Assembly (NCBI GenBank): GCA_030615235.1
Contig: JAUWZR010000001.1
Location: 1 to 60,603, forward strand
Origin: Promethearchaeota archaeon
GTDB taxonomy: Archaea; Asgardarchaeota; Lokiarchaeia; Sigyniarchaeales; SOKP01
Direction of reading: 5' to 3'
DNA: 60,603 bases
Numbering within the stretch: the first letter of the stretch is position 1; each line of letters starts with the position of its first letter. The translations under genes were made by a program, and so were the position numbers. Positions 25,434 through 34,163 of the stretch are shown in pieces. The notes beneath the pieces were generated by a model, which did no database searches, was not told where the DNA came from, and was given only the letters and a program-made list of their open reading frames with translations.

Positions 25434-26906
25434 TTACCCTTTTACAACGCCAATTGGAACTAACCTTACAATTTTTTCCACAATGCCGAGATCTTGGCTC
25501 ACTTGGACAACCTGATCTATGTCTTTATATGCTCCAGGAGCTTCTTCCGCAATTATTTTAGGCGAGGCAGCTCTTACGGTAATTCCTTTTTTCCTTAGAT
25601 CTTCCTTTATTTTAGCGCCCCAATATTGTTTCGTTGCCTTAGACCTTGACATCAAACGCCCAGATCCATGAGCTGTAGAACCAAAAGAAAGATCCATTGC
25701 TTTTTTTCTACCCACACATAAATACGAAGCGGTTCCCATAGTTCCAGGAATCAAAGCTGGTTGACCTATACTTTTATAATCACGGGGTATATCTGGATGC
25801 TCTGGTGGGAAGGCTCTCGTTGCGCCTTTTCTGTGGACATTTAATTTCATTTTTTTCCCGTCAACATCATGTTCTTCTATCTTTAAGATATTATGGCAAA
25901 CACCATAAATCAATTTAAAGTCCAGATCGTCCAAACTCCTTTTAAAATGTTTTTGGAACGATTCTCTTAGCCAATGCGTTATTAACTGGCGATTAGTAAA
26001 CCCAAAATTTGCAGCACACGCCATATTTTTCAAGTATTGCATTGCCTCCGGAGTATCGGCTGGTACACAAGCTAATTCGCGATCTGGTACTTTTATTTTG
26101 TATTTTCTCATTGCTTGTTCGATATTTCTAAGTGAATCCGTGCACACTTGATGACCAAGAGCCCGAGAACCAGTATGAACCATGATAGCTATTTGATCTT
26201 TATCAATGATTCCCAACTTCTTTGCCACTGACTCGTTATAAATCTCATCAACCTTTTGTATTTCGAGAAAATGGTTACCGCTTCCTAAAGAACCGAGTTG
26301 TTTTATTCCTCTTTGCTTTGCTTTTTGAGATACTAATTTCGAATCAGCGTTTTTCAAAACACCGTTTTCTTCGCAATGCTCTAAATCCTCTTTTATAGCA
26401 TAATCATTATCTAATGCCCAATTTAAGCCGTTATCTAAAACATCATCTAATTCCGAGGAATTGATGCTTAATTTTCCTTTACTTCCTAATCCGGATGGTA
26501 TATTCTTAAAAATAGTGTCTAGTAGGTTAGGAATTGAACTTTCAATATCTTTAAGGTGAAGATTTGTTCTTAGAATTCTCACACCACAGTTTATATCGTA
26601 TCCTACACCACCTGGGGAAATCATTCCAGAATAAGCGTCTGTTCCTGCTACACCCCCAATACAAAACCCATAGCCTTGGTGTGCATCAGAGAGAACGATA
26701 GCGTGTTTTTGTATGCCGGGGAGACAAGCTACATTACTAATTTGATCCAAAGTTCTATCGTTTTTAATTTTTTCTAAAATGTAATCGTTAGCATAAATAT
26801 GGACTGGTACTTTCATTTGAAATTTTGCGATCTTTCCTTCCACTCGAGCCATTAAAGTTTTTTGAGGGATTTCGTAGATGTTTTCATCTATTTTATTCAC
26901 ATTCAT
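25434..26906 (-). CDS. rtcB: RNA-splicing ligase RtcB
   Basis: The 490-residue product ligates 2',3'-cyclic phosphate and 5'-OH RNA ends with GTP and manganese; it joins tRNA exons after intron removal. Metal and catalytic motifs are all present: DINCGVRIL (Cys ligand), GSGNHFLE, HTGSRALGHQ, VHRKGATRAFP and GTMGTASYLC. Length is normal and there is no intein. Two intron-containing tRNAs lie in this same window, and archease is adjacent, making a coherent tRNA-splicing set. Confidence 0.96.
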   Translation of the reverse strand: MNVNKIDENIYEIPQKTLMARVEGKIAKFQMKVPVHIYANDYILEKIKNDRTLDQISNVACLPGIQKHAIVLSDAHQGYGFCIGGVAGTDAYSGMISPGGVGYDINCGVRILRTNLHLKDIESSIPNLLDTIFKNIPSGLGSKGKLSINSSELDDVLDNGLNWALDNDYAIKEDLEHCEENGVLKNADSKLVSQKAKQRGIKQLGSLGSGNHFLEIQKVDEIYNESVAKKLGIIDKDQIAIMVHTGSRALGHQVCTDSLRNIEQAMRKYKIKVPDRELACVPADTPEAMQYLKNMACAANFGFTNRQLITHWLRESFQKHFKRSLDDLDFKLIYGVCHNILKIEEHDVDGKKMKLNVHRKGATRAFPPEHPDIPRDYKSIGQPALIPGTMGTASYLCVGRKKAMDLSFGSTAHGSGRLMSRSKATKQYWGAKIKEDLRKKGITVRAASPKIIAEEAPGAYKDIDQVVQVSQDLGIVEKIVRLVPIGVVKG

Positions 26907-27059
26907 ACTAATTAGATTAGTGAAATTTTTTTCATAAATTTTATGTTTACCAATTTTAATAGGACAAGCTTATTTAATTTAATAAAAATAGAAAAATAAG
27001 CCAACTCAGATTCAAGAAATTAGAATATGTAGGTTATAGGTTTTATGAAAAAATTTGTA

Positions 27060-27791
27060 TTATTTTACATCAATAAACTTGAGCAAGCCAAGATCATCTA
27101 AATCATCGATCATTACATCAATCTCCGCTTTTGGAACGCCAGCTTCCTCTGCTATATCTGCAACAGTGTGAAAACCATCGGCCAAATGAGCAATCTTATA
27201 CTGTTCCTTGTTTAAAAAACCCTGAACGATTACTTGGGTAGGAAGACGTTTTGAAGCCCATGCGGGTTTCTGGTCTCGCACTTTCCGCAAATCTTCTTCC
27301 GAAAGCACCATACCCTTCTTATTTAGAAATTTCTGAGATTTTACAAAGTCTTTTTCATAGATTTTTAAAATAGGAATCTTTATTGGGACTTCTGCTATGT
27401 GACCTTTTTTTAACATGTCATCCATAACATTTTCAAATCCTTTAAACATCCTAACATCTCCTGACCAATCTTTCATTAGGTTTCCATACTTTTCCAGGAA
27501 TTTGTCAATAATATCGCTTAATATTTTATGTGTTATTTTAGAATCGTCATTCTTGTCAGCAGCTGCTGTGCACAGGATTCCTTCCTTAAAAACAAGAAGG
27601 AGATAGAATATTTGCATATCAATGATTTTCAATTCACCCGATCCTTTCGAGAACTCCACTGAAAAATCTTTTAATGCTGTTAAAAAACCAGATACTAAAT
27701 CTTGATTAAACTCTATCGTCCCATACTTTCTATGGATTAAACAAATGCCCGTAAAATTTGATATTAGGTAAACATTATGAAGGATTACAAT
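27060..27791 (-). CDS. Longin-like small-GTPase-associated protein with a non-AUG start
   Basis: From GTG 27659 the frame gives 199 residues, but it stays open upstream without a standard start and reads like a longin N-terminus: VILHNVYLISNF, then GICLIHRKYG, then FNQDLVSGFLTALKDF. Only ATT at 27791 or ATC at 27785 can begin it. An AAGGAG (27795-27800 on the plus strand as CTCCTT) lies 3 or 9 bases before these codons. The extended product is 243 residues: a longin/roadblock-type fold (about 1-125), then a C-terminal winged-helix-like domain (about 175-243: HTVADIAEEAGVPKAEID). Longin domains in eukaryotes act in membrane trafficking. The fold call is by eye. Confidence 0.6.
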   Translation of the reverse strand: MVILHNVYLISNFTGICLIHRKYGTIEFNQDLVSGFLTALKDFSVEFSKGSGELKIIDMQIFYLLLVFKEGILCTAAADKNDDSKITHKILSDIIDKFLEKYGNLMKDWSGDVRMFKGFENVMDDMLKKGHIAEVPIKIPILKIYEKDFVKSQKFLNKKGMVLSEEDLRKVRDQKPAWASKRLPTQVIVQGFLNKEQYKIAHLADGFHTVADIAEEAGVPKAEIDVMIDDLDDLGLLKFIDVK

Positions 27792-28056
27792 CCACTCCTT
27801 ATAGCATAAATATTTTTTTTTTATTAATAATATAAGTTCTACTATTTATAATTTCATTTAAGAAAAAATAGCAATTCCTAGATAAAAAAGCATAGAAGAA
27901 ATATTAAAATTAAAATCTGTGTTTTCTCCCTTATGCAAAAATGATTTATAAATGAGTATTAGCTTAATTCTTTTTGTTTATGAATTTTTATATCGTAATT
28001 AGATTGAAATTGGTTTGTTCATTATTAGAATCAGATATCATACCTAAGGGAAAAAG

Positions 28057-28365
28057 ATGGATTATTACACATTTTTTGTTACTGTACCTAATTTTGAAGA
28101 GGGTACAAAAATTGCAAACTTATTAGTAGAAAATAAATTAGCAGCCTGCGTAAATATCATACCTAATTTAACTTCTATATATTGGTGGGAAGGAAAAATA
28201 GAAAGAAATAACGAGTTACTATTAATAATTAAAACTACTGAAAAAAATTGCGACTTTATAATTCAAAAAATCAGAGAAGTTCATAGTTATTCGAACCCCG
28301 AATGCGTTGCTTTCAAAATCGAGAAGGGATCTAAGAATTATTTGGATTGGATTAACGAACTGTAG
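28057..28365 (+). CDS. cutA: CutA1-family protein
   Basis: The 102-residue product has the full CutA1 pattern: FFVTVPNFEEG, ANLLVENKLAACVNIIP, IYWWEGKIE, the ELLLIIKTT strand and a C-terminal YLDWI. CutA1 forms a very stable trimer with a ferredoxin-like fold resembling PII proteins. It was named for copper tolerance, but its real role in archaea is unsettled. The 265 bases upstream are AT-rich with no gene. An unknown membrane-tethered gene follows 29 bases later. Confidence 0.93.
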   Translation: MDYYTFFVTVPNFEEGTKIANLLVENKLAACVNIIPNLTSIYWWEGKIERNNELLLIIKTTEKNCDFIIQKIREVHSYSNPECVAFKIEKGSKNYLDWINEL

Positions 28366-28394
28366 ATTAATATAAGTACTGCATTGTAAATATA

Positions 28395-29204
28395 ATGACA
28401 TTTGACATCTTTCAAGTTGATTGGATTACAGTTGATATTATCATAATTATATTATTAACCTTGCTTTTAATCGGTGTAAAGGTACTTAAAGAAATATATA
28501 GGTGGAGATTTTTTTTTTCAAATGCTTCAACGATTAGGAGAGTTGATAACCTTCTGGATATTAACGATAAGCTTTCGTCTATATCTATAAAAAAGTGCAA
28601 TTTGAATAAACCTCGCGTTTTTCAGCAAGAAGATTTAATAAAACCGACAATAATCTTGATAAGAAGGTATCGAAAACTTATGTTGTTGAAAGCACTTACC
28701 GAGGCATTTTGTTCATCGGGATATAATGTGATAAGCCTTCGGTTTAAAATGTTAACTAAAAACTTAACGGAACGATTGAAATTAGATATCGAAAAAGAGT
28801 TGCAACAAGCTTTTCCTGCTATTGTAATGATTTACAATCAAGATATTAACGTGTTGAGTCAAATTTATAATGTTATTGATTTTACAAAAAAATTATTACC
28901 TTTGAATCTTCTTTTGAAAGACGACTATTGTAGGAACATAATTTTGATTAATCCCCGCTTAAAATCCTATAACCTGGAAGCTCTTTCAACCTTATTAAAC
29001 GATTCTAACAAATTTTCTAAAATAATTACGATATTTAGTGAGAATTTAAATCCATTTTTTAAAAACAAGAATGTAAAAAAGATACTACTAAATAATGAAA
29101 CATTTAAAAACAGCAAACATACCATTATTCAAAAAGCTAAAAGCACATTCAAGTATTATGAAACATTACTTTTAAGCGTAATAATTAGATATATAGAGAA
29201 ATAG
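28395..29204 (+). CDS. Membrane-tethered protein of unknown function, 269 aa
   Basis: One hydrophobic segment (about residues 13-33) near the N-terminus should anchor it, with the remaining 235 residues probably cytoplasmic. The soluble part alternates strand and helix (PTIILIRRYRK, GYNVISLRFKM, FPAIVMIYNQD, NIILINPRL, FSKIITIFSENL) in the manner of an alpha/beta sandwich, and parts recall alpha/beta hydrolases. No Ser-His-Asp nucleophile motif (GxSxG) is visible, so an enzyme cannot be claimed. It lies between cutA and a nucleotidyltransferase gene on the same strand. Confidence 0.5.
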   Translation: MTFDIFQVDWITVDIIIIILLTLLLIGVKVLKEIYRWRFFFSNASTIRRVDNLLDINDKLSSISIKKCNLNKPRVFQQEDLIKPTIILIRRYRKLMLLKALTEAFCSSGYNVISLRFKMLTKNLTERLKLDIEKELQQAFPAIVMIYNQDINVLSQIYNVIDFTKKLLPLNLLLKDDYCRNIILINPRLKSYNLEALSTLLNDSNKFSKIITIFSENLNPFFKNKNVKKILLNNETFKNSKHTIIQKAKSTFKYYETLLLSVIIRYIEK

Positions 29205-29232
29205 TAAATAAGATAAAAACGATTAATTTCTA

Positions 29233-29940
29233 ATGAAACAAAATAAAATTCTAAGAGATCATTTTAATACCGTTACATACTCTGAAAATCACTTGAAACT
29301 TTTACAACACAAAAGAGAAAGATCTAAACTACTATTGGAAATGTTCACTAAAGAGGGTTTGAACCCATTTATATATGGTAGTATTGCTCGAGGAGATGTT
29401 CATAATGATAGTGATATAGATATTGTTTTAATACAATTAATTGCTCCGTATCAAATCGAAATAATACTCGAAAAGAATGGTTTTAATAATTACTTCAGAG
29501 AAATTATTATGGCAACTCCCGCTGACACTTTGAAACTCTACATTTATTTAAACGAGTTAGAGAGTATAACAATTCCATTATCTAAGTTCGATAAAAAATC
29601 AAGAGAATTTTACGATTTTGGAGGAAAAATTAAACTAAACCAGGTAAAAAATAGTATTAGGGTGCCTGGAATCGATAAAAGGTTAGTCCTAATTCAACCT
29701 ATTACTGATGGACATGAAGAATATTCGATTATTGGAAATGAACATTTAGCTGCGAAGCAATTGAATGTTAGTATTGATTTAATTAATGAAAGAAAAAAAA
29801 TTCTTTTAAAAAGAGAAAAGTTTGGAAAAACAGGCGTATTTTTGAGGAGACCAATTGCAATACCAGAAACAACAGAGCTCGTTTTAAAAAAATTAGCTAA
29901 TAAAAAATCTATTGTGAGAAAAAAGTTGTTACAGAGATGA
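29233..29940 (+). CDS. Nucleotidyltransferase-domain protein (archaeal type), 235 aa
   Basis: Residues 35-65 hold a good polymerase-beta-type nucleotidyltransferase signature: YGSIARGD, a spacer, then DSDIDIVLI with the two metal-binding Asp. The remaining 170 residues form a distinct, basic C-terminal domain with HLAAKQLNVSIDLINERK and GKTGVFLRRP. No CCA-adding or poly(A)-polymerase helical body is seen. The stop overlaps the next start by four bases (ATGA, 29937-29940), so it is coupled to a radical SAM gene, an arrangement suggesting the two modify the same substrate. The substrate is unknown. Confidence 0.7.
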   Translation: MKQNKILRDHFNTVTYSENHLKLLQHKRERSKLLLEMFTKEGLNPFIYGSIARGDVHNDSDIDIVLIQLIAPYQIEIILEKNGFNNYFREIIMATPADTLKLYIYLNELESITIPLSKFDKKSREFYDFGGKIKLNQVKNSIRVPGIDKRLVLIQPITDGHEEYSIIGNEHLAAKQLNVSIDLINERKKILLKREKFGKTGVFLRRPIAIPETTELVLKKLANKKSIVRKKLLQR

Positions 29941-31088
29941 GAGAACCAGTTATTGTAGAATCTAAAGCACACACATTTTACATAAAAAAAAGGGGAATTC
30001 CTAAAGGATGTGAGCAATGTTTAAGGGGTACTAAAGCAGTATTATTTCTTAATGGAATCTGTCAGAATCCAAAACATTGTTGGTGGTATTGCCCGATTTC
30101 TGAAAAACGAAAAGGTAAGAAGGATACTTATATAAATGAGATTCAAATATCTTCTAAAGATCAGATTCTACACGAACTTAAGGCTATTAACGCGAAAGGC
30201 ATGAGTATTACGGGTGGAGACCCTTTATATGAACCTAACTTAAAAATAACGCTAGAATATATCAAATTTATCAAAGAAAATAAAGGAAAAAAGTTTCATA
30301 TTCACCTTTATACCAACGGTCTTAATTTTAGCGAAGAAATAGCTGTTAAACTCGCTCGTGCAAAGTTAGACGAAATTAGATTCAACCCATCAAGAGAAAA
30401 TTGGAAAGTGATAAAATTTGCATTAAACAAGAGTATGACCGTAGGAGCTGAAGTTCCTGTGATTCCAGAAGTGGAATATGTAGAAAATGTGAAAGAATTC
30501 ATTTTTTATTTGAATAAAATAAACGCAGATTTTATCAATTTGAATGAATTTGAGTATTGTTTACCAAATAGTCAAAACCTTAAAGACCGAAATTTCAAGT
30601 TGGAAGCAGGTACAATAGCATCTGTAAAGAATAGTAGAGAATATGCAATTAAGCTCATACATGATATCGTTCCAAAAGTTTCAATAAAAATTCATTTTTG
30701 TACGATTATAGCTAAGGATTATTGGCAATTGAGAGAAAGGTATTTACGACGAGCAAAAACTATTAAATTACCATACGAAGAAATCACGAGAGATGGTTTG
30801 CTTTTATACGCTCTATTAGAAGGCAAGAAGAGGGATATTAAAGAATTTTATAATCTTTTATTAAATGAACTAAAAATCCCTCAAAACATCTTCTCTCACG
30901 AAGCAACTAATATTAAATTACCTATCAAGTTTGTTTTGGAAGAATTTTTTATGGATTTACTAATTCAACACAATTTAAAAGGAAATATAATAGAAATGAC
31001 ACCGTTTCGAGGAGATAAATACCACCAAATAACGGAAAAAACACCTATCAAGGTATTCAAAGAAGAGATGGGATTAAATGATTATTGA
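29937..31088 (+). CDS. Radical SAM protein related to pyruvate-formate-lyase activating enzymes
   Basis: The 383-residue product has an unusual N-terminus: CEQCLRGTKAVLFL, then CQNPKHCWWYC, where the three cluster Cys are spaced C-x5-C-x3-C, not the usual C-x3-C-x2-C. A GGDP motif (SITGGDPLYEP) then marks the SAM-binding strand. This matches the archaeal family annotated as PFL-activating-enzyme-related Fe-S oxidoreductases (COG2108-like), whose reaction is unknown to me. Its start overlaps the nucleotidyltransferase stop and its end overlaps the acetyltransferase start, so the three are one operon. Confidence 0.75.
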   Translation: MREPVIVESKAHTFYIKKRGIPKGCEQCLRGTKAVLFLNGICQNPKHCWWYCPISEKRKGKKDTYINEIQISSKDQILHELKAINAKGMSITGGDPLYEPNLKITLEYIKFIKENKGKKFHIHLYTNGLNFSEEIAVKLARAKLDEIRFNPSRENWKVIKFALNKSMTVGAEVPVIPEVEYVENVKEFIFYLNKINADFINLNEFEYCLPNSQNLKDRNFKLEAGTIASVKNSREYAIKLIHDIVPKVSIKIHFCTIIAKDYWQLRERYLRRAKTIKLPYEEITRDGLLLYALLEGKKRDIKEFYNLLLNELKIPQNIFSHEATNIKLPIKFVLEEFFMDLLIQHNLKGNIIEMTPFRGDKYHQITEKTPIKVFKEEMGLNDY

Positions 31089-31524
31089 TACCGTTACTCT
31101 TGAGGATTTAGATGAAATCTACAATTTAGAAAGAAAATCTTTTAAGAAGGACTCATTTTCTAAAGATTTAATTCTTAATTTGATATTAAAGAACGAATAT
31201 TTTTTTAAGCTCATTAATGACGAACTATCGAACGATATCATAGGATTCATCATTGTTATTCAAGATCGAGACGATAGCGTAAACATGATTAACCTTTTAA
31301 TTAGAAACGGGGAAAGAAAAAGAGGCTATGGGAGTTTTCTTTTAAAATACACCCTGAAAAAAGTGATTGCATTGGATAAGATAAAAACAATTGTATTGAA
31401 TGTGAACTCTAAAAATAAAGCTGCTATAAGCTTGTATCAAAAATTTAATTTTCGAATTGTCCAAAGAATAGAAAACTATTATCGGGATAAGCAAAGCGCT
31501 TACTTAATGATATTGAACATTTAA
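31078..31524 (+). CDS. GNAT-family N-acetyltransferase (RimI-like)
   Basis: The 148-residue product has the GNAT layout: TLEDLDEIYNLERKSF at the start, an IIGFIIVI strand, the acetyl-CoA pyrophosphate-binding loop that reads NGERKRGYGSFLL (motif A, R/Q-x-x-G-x-G/A), and a closing NKAAISLYQKFNF. That last pattern is typical of RimI, which acetylates protein N-termini. In archaea a RimI-type enzyme is the main N-terminal acetyltransferase. The start lies 11 bases inside the upstream radical SAM gene. Confidence 0.8.
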   Translation: MIIDTVTLEDLDEIYNLERKSFKKDSFSKDLILNLILKNEYFFKLINDELSNDIIGFIIVIQDRDDSVNMINLLIRNGERKRGYGSFLLKYTLKKVIALDKIKTIVLNVNSKNKAAISLYQKFNFRIVQRIENYYRDKQSAYLMILNI

Positions 31525-31545
31525 TCATTTTCTAAAAACCAAGAC

Positions 31546-31554
31546 TTATAAATA
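31546..31554 (+). promoter_or_regulatory. TATA-box candidate upstream of the WH2 gene
   Basis: TTATAAATA at 31546-31554 is a good archaeal TATA match, lying 22 bases after the acetyltransferase stop and 80 bases before the WH2 ATG. Transcription would start near 31575-31580. A 19-codon frame (ATG 31591 to TAA 31648-31650) overlaps the WH2 start and could be an upstream regulatory frame. Confidence 0.45.
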
Positions 31555-31633
31555 AATTCTATTATAAATTTTGTATAGAACGCATTAATAATGTGCTCAA
31601 AAAAGGAAACAAAACTAAAAGTATTGAGTGATT

Positions 31634-31789
31634 ATGACGCCCTTAGGTAACGAATTAAAAGATGAAATTAAAAAAGGTGTTACTCTCCAAAAGGTTGACG
31701 ATGAGGATATGAAAAAGCGTGAAGAAGAGAAAAAGAAACGAATGGAAGAATTAGAAAAAGTTAAAGAAGCCTTAGGAGCAAAAGATTAA
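31634..31789 (+). CDS. WH2-domain microprotein (thymosin-beta/WH2-like actin binder), 51 aa
   Basis: ATG 31634 (or GTG 31628 in frame) opens a 51-residue protein too short for most gene callers. Residues 4-21 read LGNELKDEIKKGVTLQKV, which fits the WH2 consensus almost perfectly: an amphipathic helix L-x-x-x-L-x-x-x-I, then G, then L-x-x-V (the LKKV-type actin-cleft motif). The rest is a long charged helix rich in Lys and Glu. Eukaryotic WH2 and beta-thymosin peptides bind monomeric actin in the barbed-end groove. Asgard archaea have actin and profilin, so such a peptide could regulate their filaments. The actin-binding role is inference; the motif is visible. Confidence 0.7.
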   Translation: MTPLGNELKDEIKKGVTLQKVDDEDMKKREEEKKKRMEELEKVKEALGAKD

Positions 31790-31916
31790 ATTTTATGTGT
31801 TTTTTGTATTTTATTATTTTTTTCTTTATTCTTAGTTAACTCACAAATCCCTAAGCAAGATCCAATTTAAATGTATTAAACTTAATTGTGTGGGTTAATT
31901 ATAAAAATTAAGAATT

Positions 31917-33008
31917 TTGAGTTTGAAGTGCCCAATGAAAATTCTGGATATTGATAAAAAGGAGGAAATCATTTCATTAAGAACCGAAGATTTAAACGAT
32001 CTATGGACGCTCTATAATATAATTGCCAAAAACGACCATATAACTGCACGAACAAACCGTAGAATAGTATTAAAAGAAGGTTCAAAAGGAGAAAGAAAAC
32101 AAATGAAATTGAAAATAAAGGTCGATTCTATCGCATTCCACGAATTTTCAAATCGGTTAAGAGTGAAAGGAACTATCTTAGAAGGGCCAGAGGATTTTGT
32201 TTCATACGGGACATATCATACATTAAATATAGAACCAAGGCAAAAATTAACAATTAAAAAACCTAAGTGGTTAAAAAGTGAGATTAAACGCCTTAGGAAA
32301 TCGCCTCGATTTCAAACTGATTTTGTCATGTTAATAATTGCGATCGAAACAGGGTTAGCAACGATCGCTCTCATAACAAATTATAGCCATAATCGAGTCG
32401 CTACAATAAAAAAAAATATACCTGGTAAAAGATACGAGCAATCTTATCGAAATAAAGCGTTTGAAGAATTCTATAGTGATATTAGTAGTATAATTAAAGA
32501 AAAAACAGAAAGTGTAGACTTAAAAATCATTATAATATGTGGCCCTGGGAGCACAAAGAATCGCTTTACACAATTTATTAAAGAAAAAGCTCAAATAACA
32601 AGGTTGCCGAAAATCATAAGCATTCAAGCTAGTTCTGGAACTGAAAGTGCTATCCTAGAAACTCTTAAATCAAAAGAACTCAAACTCCTAAAGAAAAATG
32701 TTAAAATTTTCCTTGAAGCTGAGAAAATTGAGGAAATTTTACAGCTGTTCAGTACTAATTCAGATTTAATTGCAATTGGATTCGATGAAATCTCGAATGC
32801 TATTGAAAAAAGAGCAGTAAAAGAACTATTTTGCGCTGATATTCTTATAAGAGGCGCATCAAAAAAACAGAAATTAAGAATAGAACAAATTTTAAACGGT
32901 GTAGAATCTATAGGTGGAGAAATCCATATATTAAGTAGCGAACACCCAACAGGGCAACAAATAATTGATTTGGGCTCTATCGTCGCTATTTTAAGATTTA
33001 AAATTTAA
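31917..33008 (+). CDS. pelA: Pelota (Dom34) ribosome rescue factor
   Basis: TTG start at 31917; 363 residues. The product is archaeal Pelota, an eRF1-like protein that frees stalled ribosomes together with aEF1A and ABCE1. The N-terminal Sm-like domain (MKILDIDKKEEIISLRTEDLND, then NDHITARTNRR) and the central eRF1 domain 2 lacking the GGQ motif are typical, as is the C-terminal domain ending in GSIVAILRF. The GGQ absence separates it from peptide-release factor aRF1. It lies between the WH2 gene and a radical SAM gene. Confidence 0.93.
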   Translation: MSLKCPMKILDIDKKEEIISLRTEDLNDLWTLYNIIAKNDHITARTNRRIVLKEGSKGERKQMKLKIKVDSIAFHEFSNRLRVKGTILEGPEDFVSYGTYHTLNIEPRQKLTIKKPKWLKSEIKRLRKSPRFQTDFVMLIIAIETGLATIALITNYSHNRVATIKKNIPGKRYEQSYRNKAFEEFYSDISSIIKEKTESVDLKIIIICGPGSTKNRFTQFIKEKAQITRLPKIISIQASSGTESAILETLKSKELKLLKKNVKIFLEAEKIEEILQLFSTNSDLIAIGFDEISNAIEKRAVKELFCADILIRGASKKQKLRIEQILNGVESIGGEIHILSSEHPTGQQIIDLGSIVAILRFKI

Positions 33009-33039
33009 GAACTATAAAATCATACCATTTATTCTAACA

Positions 33040-34080
33040 ATGAATGATAAAATACAATATATAGACAAAACCTCGAAAATCCCTCTAATGGGAGTAGATT
33101 TTTTAGGGATCATTGATAGAGGGACAAATGTAATCGAACTTAAACCAATTACTCTTTGTAATCTCAAATGCAAGTACTGTTTTGTAAGTTCTGGTAATTA
33201 CGACACTAACTTCGTCGTAGATTCCAACTACTTAATTGAAAAAGTTCTAGATCTTGTCAGAATAAAAGGAGATTATAATCTCGAAATTCACCTTTCACCT
33301 TATGGAGAGATATTACTTTACAAAGAACTCGAAAACCTTTTAAAAAAACTCTCAGGTATCAAAGGAATCTCAATTACATCAATGCAATCTAATGGCTTAT
33401 TACTTTCGAAACCAGTTATTAATAAATTAAAAAAATCCAAACTCACTCGGATTAACATAAGCTTAAATAGTTTAAAAGAGGAGATGGATCGTTATCTATG
33501 TAATTGTACTCAGTATGATATCGACAAGCTTATTAAAAATATTTATACACTGATGAACTCCAACATACAGGTGTTGATCGCACCAGTATGGTTTCCCGGA
33601 GAAAACGACAAGGATATTGAAGAAATTATAGAATTTGTTCTTAATGTAAGGAATGAGGGATATTCAGAGAGTCAATTACAAATAGGTATCCAGAAATATT
33701 TAATTTACAAGACTGGTAGAACCCTAAAAAAAGTACAATCAAAATCTTGGGATTATTTTTATTTATATTTATCTAGGTTGGAGAAAAAATTCAAGATAAA
33801 ATTAAAACTTGGCCCTAAAGATTTTGGAATTCATAAACGAAAAAGCGTATCAACTTTGAATCTTAAGAAAAAAGACTTAATTAAAATAGAAATAGTTTCC
33901 AGGGGAAGGTGGGAAAATGAGTGTATTGGTAAAATCCATAATTCTCTTGGGATAAAGGTATTATTGAAAAAACCACTTGTTTTTTCGGATGAACTAATTG
34001 GAAAATTTATTGAAGTAGAGGTAATTAAAGCAAATTATAAAGATAATATACTCACTGCCTTATTTCCTCATAAATTGTAA
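33040..34080 (+). CDS. Radical SAM protein with C-terminal TRAM-like domain
   Basis: The 346-residue product has the classic cluster motif C-x3-C-x2-C (TLCNLKCKYCFVSSG, about residues 37-51) and the TIM-barrel beta strands that follow (EIHLSPYGEILLY, MQSNGLLL, RINISLNSL). The last 60 residues (GIKVLLKKPLV, IGKFIEVEVIKANYKD) resemble a TRAM RNA-binding domain. That combination suits an archaeal RNA-modifying radical SAM family (COG2100-like); the exact reaction is unknown to me. It could in principle serve the ArcS-like protein of the island, but nothing in the sequence links them. Confidence 0.75.
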   Translation: MNDKIQYIDKTSKIPLMGVDFLGIIDRGTNVIELKPITLCNLKCKYCFVSSGNYDTNFVVDSNYLIEKVLDLVRIKGDYNLEIHLSPYGEILLYKELENLLKKLSGIKGISITSMQSNGLLLSKPVINKLKKSKLTRINISLNSLKEEMDRYLCNCTQYDIDKLIKNIYTLMNSNIQVLIAPVWFPGENDKDIEEIIEFVLNVRNEGYSESQLQIGIQKYLIYKTGRTLKKVQSKSWDYFYLYLSRLEKKFKIKLKLGPKDFGIHKRKSVSTLNLKKKDLIKIEIVSRGRWENECIGKIHNSLGIKVLLKKPLVFSDELIGKFIEVEVIKANYKDNILTALFPHKL

Positions 34081-34163
34081 CTTAATAAAAAGACTAAAAA
34101 TTATAATTATGAATTTATATAAGAAGAGTATAGCAATTTAACATTAATCAATATTTTTTTAGT

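Noticed and set aside
29694..30017. Minus-strand 107-codon frame over the nucleotidyltransferase/radical SAM junction
   Set aside because: Opposite to two well-supported genes; no domain.
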